Below are positions 13,041 through 24,006 of a stretch of 64,000 bases of DNA, piece after piece. The stretch is from Fasciolopsis buskii. Taxonomy: Eukaryota > Platyhelminthes > Trematoda > Plagiorchiida > Fasciolidae. Below the pieces are notes generated by a model. It made no database searches. It was not told where the DNA came from and worked only from the letters and a program-made list of their open reading frames with translations. Where the stretch lies: positions 95,393 to 159,392 of the forward strand of contig LUCM01003742.1 in NCBI GenBank assembly GCA_008360955.1, in the 5' to 3' direction. How positions within the stretch are numbered: position 1 is the stretch's first letter; each line of letters begins with the position of its first letter. Position numbers and translations under genes: made by a program.

Positions 13041-15975
13041 GTAGGTATTATTGATTTCCAGTTCCAACGATTTAGCGGAGTAATTTTACTGATAAAATAA
13101 GGTCAACATTTTGTTTGAAGCTGGGTAAAATTTGCCACTGATTAAAGTGAAATAAATAACATGATTTTTATGGAGCATGTCAAATGGCTGACGCTTTATT
13201 AATAGATTAATTAGAAAATATACTGAATTTTAGGAAAGTTGACAAGGAAAATGTGAACGGTTAGGATTGTGTTGCCAAACCCTGTTTATGCTCTGGTCTA
13301 GAACCATATTTGTGGATGAAATGCTTTAGAGATGGTAGACAAATGATTTTGTCACTCTATTGCTGCTATTCCAACTTTGTTCCACAAAATCGGAGTTGAA
13401 GAGATAACCTAAGCTGCAACAATACTTTTACGACTGGATGATGTTTAAAGAAATTTGGAAGGCAAAATGATCGCGCGGACGAGATAAATCGGTGGGGATG
13501 CATTTTGAAAGTATTTGCCCTTGTATTGTGCTCCCTAGGTGAACTTTTGATCGCCCCTGTGGGGCTGGCCTGGAGGGTGATTTGTCTTGTGGACCTCGCA
13601 CAACTGAGGTCAGTAACTCAGTAGTTCGTTTCCCATCTCATCTTTTGCACTGTTTTGCAATTATTTATTTGAATGAAAGATAAATAGGAATAAACAGTTT
13701 GCGCTGATCGGAAACCTTTTTCCCGGTTTTTCTGACGTTTTTCATTAAATCTGTTCGTAGCGAGGCGAGGTAAGTTCAAATTTTGAGGAACTTAAATTTT
13801 CCCATTTACGAGGGTACAGATCGTGAAAGCCATGGTGCTTAAATTGTATCCAGATGCTTTCACTGTCTTCGGAATTAGTTGAAATTATTTTCCCCGTTCA
13901 TTTTATTTTGGGACGAAATCTTATCGATCCTGAAGCTTAGCTGTCACTTGCATAAACCGAGTTGAAGCAACAAGGATTTGTGTTCAGTTATAAGAACTCA
14001 TTTTCGTTTTGGCCATCAATTTAGAAATGTGCAAAGGACGTATGCAATGTGTGTGCATAGATATCCAAGTGAATAATTGAAAGACATTGTCCAAGCAGTG
14101 AAAGGAATGATTGTCAAATGTTCTGCAATTACTCAGTGCTGCGTGGTTCGGACAATAAGAAAACAAAAAACCAGGTCTTCTGATCGTACCACTTGAAGTG
14201 TATATATATGTTAAGTGTTTACTATTTTTATTCACAGCGGCTTTTAAGAAACATGCCACGGAATCATTTGTTCTCTTCTTCATTTTTGGATGGTTTTTTG
14301 TCTAAACAACGCAAATGATCCTTCATGTTTTCTACCCACTTATTGTTCCGCCTGGCTTAGAAGAAACGCGCGCATTCTATTCAGTTAGAAAAAACGATCT
14401 ACCTATGCAAGAAAACAACGCCATTTGCTCTATCGCTTGTCCACCCATTTGTTGAGTTAATTTGCTAACAAGCGATCTTCACGTTAATGAACTAGCACAA
14501 GGGGGGAGATAGCCAGAGCACGGGCAACAAAGGTAAAGGTATGTTTTCCAAAAAGTAACTCTTAGAACGTTGTATTCTCCAAATACTACAAGAATTGAAA
14601 ATGAACAAAAGAACTCTGCTCAATAACTTAAATTAATGTATTTGTATTTATTTACACCGTTAGGCATCATCCTGTCTGATACTGTAGTCCTTTCTGAGTG
14701 TGAGTATTTCCACCTCAAAGAGAGGCAAACCGGAACAAGTGACCGATCGGTTTTATTTTATTACCTAACAGTGTAGTAAATTATCATGCGCATGAAGCCT
14801 ATTTCTTCTGGCCTGGAATCGTTCGCACATTATTCGTACTCCGCGCGATTCGTTATTATTACGTTACATGACAAACACTTTTGGGTGGGCATCATTTGGC
14901 CGTATACTCTTTGATATGTCCAAAATTATTTGCCTTACTTGCTCGTACTGAATGAATAATAATAACGACGCGGTAGACACTTTCATCTCCATTTCAGAAG
15001 CAACGTAAAACGAGGGGCGAACTGGGGATATTATTTACTGCATCAGCTTAGCACGAAACAACAGGTCAAGACTAGCCGATACTACCACCTTCAATGCTAC
15101 CAATATTAGGAGCAATAAGTTCACGTTTCTCAAGATAGCCCCTTTTAAAAAAGATAGAACTTTTAGTTTTACTTTGTCTCCAGTGTGTAAATATGCCCAA
15201 ATGTCGGCGGATAGTTAAATATCAAGGATTGCTGCACTAAGTCTAATAATCCAAGAAGTTGATTATAAGTCATTGAAAGATGCACCTACAGACCGCGAGA
15301 AAAGCAACATGCAAACATTCCGCTAAAAACGCGTACCTGGATAGGAAAGCAAACTGTTACTGTCAACACAACGCCTCATTTGACCGCTTTTTCTTCAGGC
15401 TGTCTTCGACATGTTTGTTTCTTGCACGGTTTGGGATTTTTGGAATGGAAAAATTCATGATGGGCCAGCAGTGAATGAATATTTTAATGAAACCTCGGTT
15501 ATTTTTACTGTTCTCGGATTGGCCCAATTATGCCTGGGGGAATCTTTGTGTCTATCTTGACAAAATCAACCTAAATCGTACCTAAAATGATATAAGGATC
15601 ATTCCCGTTCAAAACATTTTGTTTGTTTCTTTTGCTTCAAAAGAAGAAAAATGAAAAGGAGTAACAATGTTTGCTACAGCGACTAACATGAAAGAAACAG
15701 AAAACAGTTTGACATAAATGTCGAAGGAAATTTACGGGGAGTCAGCATTGACAATATTTTGGAATTCAAATGAATGAAAATCAAATAAATATTTTTTGAG
15801 GACGTGTTATGTAAAAACCTAGTGAAGTATAATAGTTCATCGATTGACCAAAGCATTATATTATATTTATTTTAGCAACAGAAGCACAATGGCGATTGAT
15901 CCACGCGCGGTAAACCACACGGATGAAAGATCTGAAATCATTTTTTAAAAAGAAAGCAAACAATCGGATCTCACT
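13041..15975. other. non-coding with one weak exon candidate
   Basis: The only notable item is an excellent acceptor (actttcatctccatttcag) at 14997. It is followed by a 22-codon open frame (14998-15064, containing KRGANWGYYLLHQL) to a poor donor, gtcaag. Its outgoing phase (0) is compatible with the candidate exon at 17539. Otherwise nothing is recognised; the longest frame is 99 codons (13984-14283, minus). Confidence 0.3.
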
Positions 15976-16290
15976 AGGATCTCATTCGAATCGTTAGGAG
16001 CGTAAATGGATAGTAAGTCCATTTAAGCATCACGTGGTGATTTGTCGGAGGATTTTCGTCGTTCGGACAAGGGTAACCTTCCACTCACGTTTCTAACGAT
16101 TCAAATAAGATTCTATTGAGAAACTAAGGAAGGAGCGCACTGGTATAGGGATAGTTGAACAGATCAATACCGGGTACGCATACCTGAAGAGCAGCAGTAA
16201 CAGCGAAACCAGTCGTGTGCTTTCTAGGAAATTTTGTTCATTCATCCCTATGCGAAAAATACTACTGAAAAAAAAACCAAACAATCTGAT
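15976..16290. repeat. dispersed palindromic repeat, copy A
   Basis: Two 35-bp arms in inverted orientation (15976-16010 and 16080-16114) match at 28 of 35 positions around a spacer of about 69 bp. The left arm and the first part of the spacer recur at 55460-55545 (shared taagtccattta, then tggtgatt, then ggaggatttt). A second shared module, ttcattcatcc followed by tatgcgaaa and tactactga, lies at about 16239-16268 here and at 55638-55667 there. The order of modules is the same in both copies. It looks like a fold-back or MITE-like element. Outer ends are approximate, no coding sequence is involved, and no target-site duplication was found. Confidence 0.65.
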
Positions 16291-17538
16291 GTTTCGAAAT
16301 TTTTGAAACTAGCCGCATGCATCGAGTAAATAAATAACAACAAAATATGTGCACCGCGACTGACCTTTACATGCATCCTTCATGTTCCCATTACTTGGGT
16401 GTTTATATATGCCCTGATTAACTTGGATTGTAATAACGCCGTGTAGTTACCATGGTGTAAGATGAAACTTTCCTGTCGCTTTTTCCACGGCAGTTTGTGC
16501 TACAAGTGCCCTTGAGGTGCTAAAAATATACTATGTACCGTGAGGTATGCACTTTTCTAATACAGCAAGTTCGACCAAGTATCGATACAGCCTGGTTATC
16601 AAACATGGATTCAAGAATAATACTACTGGTCTGTGGGAACATTACCAATTCCATTTATCTCATTTTGACATTCTCAGGAAAAATTATAACAGAAAAAAGT
16701 TAGCACTTTTCAAAATGAGAAAAATGGATTTTCCAGAAAAATGTTTTCACCTGGTTTCCGCAATGGATTTGTTTTGGTCAACTATCCCGGATTAAGTTAG
16801 AAAAACTGACGTCACGAGTAACGGTTGAATGTCTTATTCATTATCTGGAACACCAACACAGAAGCAGGATCAGACTGTGTGCATTCGATTGTAAGAGGTC
16901 CGGGAATGCGGAAGGATGTCAGGGTAGAATGCTTGTTTCCAGCCAGCTGTACAAAAAAGCGAATTTCAACTTTATCGCATTTTATTTGCTCATCATCTAC
17001 TTAAGATTAGAGGACCACACGCAATCCTAAAGCGTAAGACATAACTCCTAGAGGTGAACAGTCATTTCCAATATCGTTTTAATGTTTATACGGGACTTTG
17101 CTTTTTGACACTGTGACACACTCAGTTACGAATCATATAAAAATAAAATTAGTGTTCTTGCTCTGCGTGACCAAGGTCTTGGGGATTCATGCCCCAGGTG
17201 AGAAATTCTGGATGCTTTTGACTACGCAGAGATTTCATTGGCACCAACCACTCGAAAAGATCATGACAAAATCCAGAAGTTCAAAATAAATTTATCGTTT
17301 AAAACCATGGAATTACTCATCTTGCAGGTGTTCCATTGGTGTTAGGTGTTTCGCGCATTCGATATCCGTCACGCCTTTACCCTAGAGCATGAGGCCCTCG
17401 GCGAATGCAAACCAATTGAAAACGAGGTCCTGCAGGGTTCAATGTTGCAATTCGACGGACTTTTAATAAAACCAAATCTAATAGCTAGGATATTTGACCC
17501 TCATTCGTTCGTCCGAATTTGAATCCCACTTTGAGCAG

Positions 17539-17667
17539 TGCTTCCATGAAGTTGGACATGGACACAGGATAACGAACCGATCGAAGGCAATTCTGAATGT
17601 TTGGCCACCTGGATTATCTGAAATGTACGTGCTGGTCGTTGGAATGGTGACTACAATGGAACAAAAG
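17539..17667 (+). CDS. candidate 43-codon exon, unknown protein
   Basis: It runs from an acceptor (cactttgagcag) to a canonical donor, gtgagttttt, at 17668. Exactly 43 codons are open, with phase 0 on both sides. The peptide begins CFHEVGHGHRITN and ends LSEMYVLVVGMVTTMEQK. I recognise no family. It is phase-compatible with the weaker candidate at 14998-15064 upstream and with 18726-18803 and 19063-19176 downstream, so the four could belong to one plus-strand gene. Phase 0 agreement alone is weak evidence. Confidence 0.3.
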
Positions 17668-18725
17668 GTGAGTTTTTTGCGATCGGAGCTTGACCCTGTG
17701 TCTATGGGCCTAACTGACGATTAGAGATCGGAAGAACTGTAGAATTTTATTTTAACAATGAACAATTAGACATAAAAAGTATATAGTGCCAAAAAGAAAA
17801 CTTTCGTGGCACATTCGCACTTTAAATTTTTTGCACTTTCTCAATCCAGTGACAGATTATTTTCAATGTAATCTAGCATTCTAATTCAGAATTAATGCAC
17901 TCTCGGAAAGGCAACATCTTCATCCTCGAGTTTCGTGTAATTTCCCTCGTAACAAGACCCCAAAGATTAGGAACAGCCTTTTTTTGCACAATAACACTGA
18001 CTCAGATTATTGTGTTCCTGCTAGTTGCTCCAGTGCTTGTTGTCCCTAAAAATGTTCTTTTTCTCAGAAGTTTTCCCCTAAAAATATTTTGGCCAAAGTT
18101 GTTTTCCCAATTACAATCGTCTCACGCAAATCTATTTTGATGTGTTTTTCAACGGTTGAAATCTGATTCCTTAACGAAGCAAAGACGGTATTCGTTTTAG
18201 CAAAAAAATATTGAATGCTTGAGTAAATATACACCGAACACGTCACGAATCGGAGAGATGCACCTTTTTGTGAGAAAAAGGAAGAGTAACTTTTGCTTTC
18301 CCACCCAACAGTTTCCAGGTGAGTTAGGAGAAATGAAAAATAGCTTGTTCGTATTTTCTGTTGTGCGCTTTGTGAAACGAACAGAACACTGGTAATTGAA
18401 AGCCATAAGGCTGTGCTAAGTGGATAAAATTCAAGTTTGCTCTATTTCTTATTCGACCCGTAATCAGACAGCCATTTTATCAACTCGATCTTATTAACAG
18501 TGATGTTGAGCGGGTCGAAACAAAGTGCACTTTAAATAGCCAGGTGTCATTGTTTTCTGATGCGAATAACCATAGTTTAGGACCGAGAGAGCTGAACGCG
18601 TTTCTCGATGCCACATGGATGAATTAACAAGAGTGAGCAATTGCACATGCCATCTGTAAGAATGAATCAAAAGCTAGACACGTTCACCCGATTGTCTGGT
18701 TTATTCCAGAATGCGCTAATTCCAG

Positions 18726-18803
18726 GGGACGTATGAAGGCCGATTTGAGGGCAATTACAGTCACGGCAAATGCGTAACGGATGTACTTCCGGGAACCATC
18801 GAG
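18726..18803 (+). CDS. candidate exon encoding one MORN-type repeat
   Basis: After an acceptor-like ctaattccag, 26 codons are open in phase 0. They begin GTYEGRFEGNYSHGKC, which fits the MORN consensus (G-x-Y-x-G-x-[FW]-six residues-H-G-K) with exact spacing. In the same frame a TAA stop lies just upstream and TGA directly follows position 18803, so only an exon reading makes sense. The 3' boundary may be gtttga at 18804, or gtaacg directly after the MORN unit (exon 18726-18773). MORN repeats form beta-hairpin arrays in proteins such as radial-spoke, junctophilin and PIP5K families; which type this would be cannot be told from one repeat. No second MORN unit was found nearby. It could be a relic. 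Confidence 0.45.
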
Positions 18804-19062
18804 GTTTGATTCCACAATGCTACCATTTGTCCAAATGACATTTCCAAGTTAGAGCTAAGCAGCAACTGACCATATTTTCATCGACCTACGCGTTCGATTT
18901 TATCCACAGGGGTTGGAAAAAATAAATTTTCACTATTTCCCGCGAGTGCCGCGCACGGAGAGCATAAACAGAATGGCTAGATTTTACCTTTTTCTCCAAG
19001 GGTTGTTTGTGTATTTTTACACTGTTTCCTTGGAAAATATTTTCCTTTGTTGTTTTTTACAG

Positions 19063-19176
19063 AAACAACTCTTTTGCTTTGAGTATCCGCTGCGTGGAAT
19101 CAGGCGCCAAGTAGACCTAATGTGCATCCTTGATTATCACAACGCACACTGTTTCATGAATACAACAGTTTCTTAA
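19063..19176 (+). CDS. candidate terminal exon
   Basis: One of the strongest acceptors in the window (ttttcctttgttgttttttacag, ending at 19062) is followed by 37 open codons and TAA. The peptide contains FCFEYPLRGIRRQVDLM and ILDYHNAHCFMNTTVS. Incoming phase 0 would join the MORN-like candidate 260 bp upstream. No clear AATAAA was seen shortly after the stop. I recognise no domain, and the frame is open upstream of the acceptor as well, so the acceptor is not required by the frame. Confidence 0.25.
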   Translation, partial: KQLFCFEYPLRGIRRQVDLMCILDYHNAHCFMNTTVS

Positions 19177-22100
19177 GCTTCATATAAATACATTCAAGGA
19201 TTGTGATATTTTTTTTGATCAGTTCAAGTCTACATCACTATAATCTTTCGATTAAATGCTGACCGTTTTCCGGTCCACATTTCCGCTTTTATACTTTTGT
19301 CAGTAATGCAGAAATTCTTGTCGGCGCAGACTATCATGTATTTAGTAGTAGCCACGGTCTACTTCCGTTCGTCAAGTTGCATCTTTTATTGGTTTAGAAA
19401 TAATCCGGGGTTAAGTCAATTCGTTAATTAACGGAGCACAATCTCACGGTTTTGCCCGGAACTTTGTTTTCCTTACTCCACTCTACGATTCTACAATATG
19501 TTATTCTTGATTAGGACACAAAGACTTTTAAATTTCACGCCAAAATTTATGCGGCATCAGGCGGTGCAAGTGGTCGTGCTTCCAGTTAGTCATCTACTAA
19601 ATGGTATGATCAAACGTTTCAGTGCCCTATTCTTCTAGGTCGCACTCGGCGCACAATCTCCGCGTCATCATGTGTCGGAGTGTCACTGGTAATCCTGGGT
19701 GACTTCTACTTTCGGTTTCTACATTGTGAGAACGGAGTTCAGATAATCAAAGTGTTTCCTAATTGACCCAAACACTGTTAAATTCGGGCTCATTTAAACT
19801 GCATTTCTTAGTATATCATCAAGATCAATCAACGTTTCAATCGACATGCACTGAAAGAAGACCTTTGATGGAAATATAAAAAATATCCTGCGGAAAATTT
19901 TGGAAAATGCAAAAGCCAGTCAAAAAAGACTCTTTTCTCTAATTGTCTTGTTCCCCTCAAAGATACCTTTTGATGTGCTCCACCTACAAAGTTGGCTGGC
20001 ATGAAAGTGTTTATGAAAAGACTTTTGTTTTCCTATGTTGGTTGCAACGTGAAAAAATAAAACAGGAACTACTGAACAAGTCCATAATTTAAACTACTGT
20101 TCAGCCGTATTGATTATTCAAGCGTGCCTTTTCTTATAATTGGCTTTGCATTTAATCGCCAGTGGACTTTGTAATGTCACATACAATTATGCAACGGAGT
20201 CTAATTCATTTTGCTAGAAGTGTGCATGGACGGTGAGTTCATTCATGAACCCCAACGGCTATTCGTAGGTCATTCGGGAACACGTTCCGTGTCTTCAAAA
20301 TCAATGTGCCTATTAAAATACGAGGTTAGGTGAGGGTGCCAGAAATTTAAAACTATTTGGTTTCTTTACGGTGCCGTGCAGCACTAGGACAGGATTATGT
20401 CCCAAGAGGGGACAGAAATGCCTGATAGGTCTTTTTGGATTCAAGTGAAAGATGAATAGGATACGAGTCTGATAAACTGCAGGCCGGAGATGAAAGTCGG
20501 AAATCAACCAGTGTATTTATTTCCGGGAAGAAAAAGTCGCTGATTTTTCATTTCATTGGTATTAATTTACATCTCGTGATTTTTCGTAACAGATAAAATT
20601 CGCACCGGACGCACGAGAGTAACCAACACAATTTGGAATACTGAGACTTTCCCACTTGAATAATCAAGTCAACATTCAAAGTCGGGGGTCACATAACAAT
20701 CCATTTTAGTGTAAGTTTCACGCTCTTTGATACTGATTTAGATTAATTCAGTTGCATTTAACCATCGAAAATTCTCCCCTCTTGTTGGAGCTTTGTTATT
20801 AGTCCCATACAAAGAAATTGTTATTTGTCATAAATCATTTGATGCGTGCATGCGTCTTTTTTTTAAACTGTTTGAAAATTTTCGCCTAGGCAGTATGCCT
20901 TTCAGACGGGTAACCGAAAAACCAATTCTCCGGATCCTCGCTGTTTTTTGTTTTACCGTGCATCCATTAATCGCGCACATTCCTAGAGATGCGCAAGTCG
21001 TGATAGCGCCCTTCTAAGACAAGAGAGATTTTCCGGGTTTCAAGCAATTACTCACATCAGACTCAAAACCGCACTGTGCAAACTACGGACAAGTTTTTCC
21101 ACTTTCCTAACCCGGTATTGTTATCAGTCGAATCACCATTTGCTTGCACCAAAATCTTTCCCAGTTTGACGAAAATCATCCGGTGGTAATGTTCTCACGG
21201 TTTGAACAACCTTATGAGCGTTCTCATCGAGATTTCGATCCGCATGCTGACGGTCCCCCCGATAGTGTCTTTTTCCTGTTTCGTTTTTTTCAACTAAGAT
21301 GAAGTTGAAGTCATCCAGTTTGTTCTGAAAATATCCGTTCTAATGGGTTGTAGCATTTTCATCTAGACCAAACGATTCTTTTGTTTTCTATTTTTAAAGT
21401 GCACCATTCCGGCAGCCCGGGTGTCAGAACACTGTACACGTTTGGAATTAAGGAATACTGAGCAGTGCTTATCGGTTAGACCTTTTGAGGTCGTTTCAGG
21501 CAAAATCCGCTTCAATTATTGGACAACAGTGTGAGAAAATAAATTTTTCATGCAAAAGCTTTCTTCTACTAACGTGCTGCCCTATTAAACGTGACCTATT
21601 TATTCCGATTTCATCTAACCACCACGGTTATTATTCATTCACGTGTTTTAATCAAGCACCTGTCCAACCGCATTACTGTGAATATTAATTTTTTGCCCTT
21701 GTTTAACGTTTTCTCCCAAGATTCTCTATTTTTCCAGTCGAAAGATAGCATGGAACGGACATTTGTTTCATCAGTAAATGTTTCACAATTCGATTAGCTC
21801 TTTTTTGACAGTGTTCGGTCATTTGATGGTGCTATTTAAAGACGTTGTAAATCGGTTCGCTTCCCACGGTAGTTGCAAACCAAATACATACACAGAAGTA
21901 CCAGTGACAAAATGTGAATGTTCACGGGAGAAGAGAATGTGGCAGTCTGTTGCGAATTGTCTGTCACATTTATCGGATACGTCATGGTAAACGAGGCTTG
22001 TTGAAATTGCTTCGTTCATGATTGACTCTCGGCGCGAGGAAAACAAATCCTGGACGTCAAGAATGTGATAGCCAACTTAGACTGAAATTCATCGGTGAAC

Positions 22101-23869
22101 TCAATTTGACCGTGCGCCCCAATCGTGTGAACATCGCTGCTTGCCGAGGGCTACGCTTTTCGTGCTCTTCCCGTACTATCGCAATCAGCTGAGACAAATT
22201 TCTGGTTGCTTCAGAGAGATAGCGTGAGATCGTTTTTTGGAATTCATTCGAGGTTCCGAGGTGTACTTTTATTCGCTACGGTCACTTGTAAATTTTTAGC
22301 CTTGTTTGTATGGTTCGTTTGAACGAACAATCTGCTATCAGGTCGATGACTGGCCTTGGGCAAAATGTGACTGGTCGGTGACATTGAGCCGGAAAAAGGA
22401 TAGCATTAAAGTGATACGAATCACACGCAAAACTTCAAGCTCATTTTCGGAACGATTATGCCCGTCAATGGTAAAGGGTAATTATGCGGATTTTATCGCA
22501 ATTGATTCATTTCTCGAAGCGGTACTGGAACATTACAAATTCAAATTGGTCATCACATTGTGTTTCTTCTCCTTCCGCAGTGGTAAATAGTCGATCATTA
22601 TTCTCATAACCCAACGAGAGAATTTCTTCTCACTCAGCTCATACTCCTCTATCCAAAAAATCAGTGGCGATTTCGGGAGTGCGATAAAATGGTCCGGAAT
22701 CAGCGAAACAAATCCGCTTTGGCTGCCACAAAGTGCCAGGTTGAAGAAACGAAGCATTGCTCTCTCAAGACATTTCTATTTCAGCGGTTGCTTATTACGG
22801 ATGGACGATAAATCACAGGCTGGAAGTTTGATATTTGTATACCCGCAGGTTTCTGTGGAACAGGAGCAGCATTCAAAAGAGGAAGTTTGATTTAAAACGC
22901 GCGTCACGAAAATTGGCACTCGAAATTATTACTATCGATAGCCGTAGATTCCGTATCGATTGTCACCTAATCTTGCTTGTTGGAAATGTGAGCGTCATGT
23001 TAGTCAATAAAGATTGAAAACCTCTGTCCTTTTTGCAAAACTTTCTATGATTGGCCTCCTCGTTATTGTATTCCTGTACTCAGCGTTTCAAAATTTGCAT
23101 AGGTTACCTTATAGCAAACTACTGAAGCACCGAAATTTGTATTGTATTCAGCTTTTATTCTTTCCATGTGGATTCAGACTGAAGGGATAAGCATGGCAAC
23201 TCGTCCGTGGAACAACAACACCTTGCCGTGTAATCATTTAAAATCATGAAACTAGGTGAGTTCAGGAAAACACTTAAATGTTTCTAGAATAGAATCTACT
23301 CAGTCATGATGGTAACAAAATTTACCATTATAAAATGTCAATTATCGATTTCTTCGCGGCAATTTATCAAAGAGCAGCTGTGACTTACTGGAAATAATTT
23401 ATTTTGCATTTGATTCATCACTTAATCAAACAAACAGCGTAAGACAATGGCCCGGAGTAGTTTGGTGTAGGCGAACAAAATCGCATCTAGTTTGACAAGA
23501 TGTTCAAATAAATTAGGTAAAAATTGCTATTGTCGCCTAAGACTTTGAAGATATGCTCACGATAATTGGGCAGCTTGTTTCGCCTGATATCTTCACTGTC
23601 AGTATTTTTGATTGTCCTGCTGGCTTTTTCTATCTCCATATTCGAAGCACATTTTTAGCTCCGAATTTCGTTTTCCAGTAAGAGGCATGTTATTCCCGTG
23701 GTTTTATTCGTACAAAAATCCAAGGAGATAACAATCGCTGTTTTGTTCCCCGACACTGATTGAGTCTAATTAGAAAAAATAGTATGAATCAGCTCTGCAT
23801 AAAAATTGACGTTAAATTAGCCGCACAGTCTTTTCATATTTGCGGACGAGTTTTGATTACGTTCCCAAG
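19177..23869. other. non-coding, no gene seen
   Basis: Frames reach 94 codons (22306-22590, plus) and 74 codons (22533-22757, minus). The two overlap on opposite strands in a moderately G+C-richer patch at 22.3-22.75 kb. The minus frame has a protein-like run (PDHFIALPKSPLIFWIEEYE) but no convincing splice pair. No repeat was noticed. Confidence 0.35.
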
Positions 23870-24006
23870 GGAAACACGCCAAAAGCGGATTTATCAGGCT
23901 GCATTCTGAATACTTGGAGGATTTGGAATTGTCCCAGGTAAGAAAAGTCTCAATCGAACAACCCGTGAATCCAATTATTTAGGGACAGGGGCATAGAGCC
24001 AGCTAA
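23870..24006 (+). CDS. candidate 3' end of a gene with a 45-bp intron
   Basis: The proposed exon 23870-23937 has 22 open codons ending HSEYLEDLELSQ, followed by the donor gtaaga. A 45-bp intron ends at a ccaattatttag acceptor at 23982. In the matching phase the next exon reads GQGHRAS and stops at TAA (24004-24006). An AATAAA polyadenylation hexamer lies about 65 bp downstream, near 24070. Very short introns are known in flatworm genes. The first acceptor (ttcccaag) is poor and the protein is unrecognised. Confidence 0.25.

Noticed and set aside
22533..22757. Minus-strand exon around PDHFIALPKSPLIFW
   Set aside because: Protein-like, but there is no good acceptor and the only donor is weak; a plus-strand frame overlaps its 3' end.
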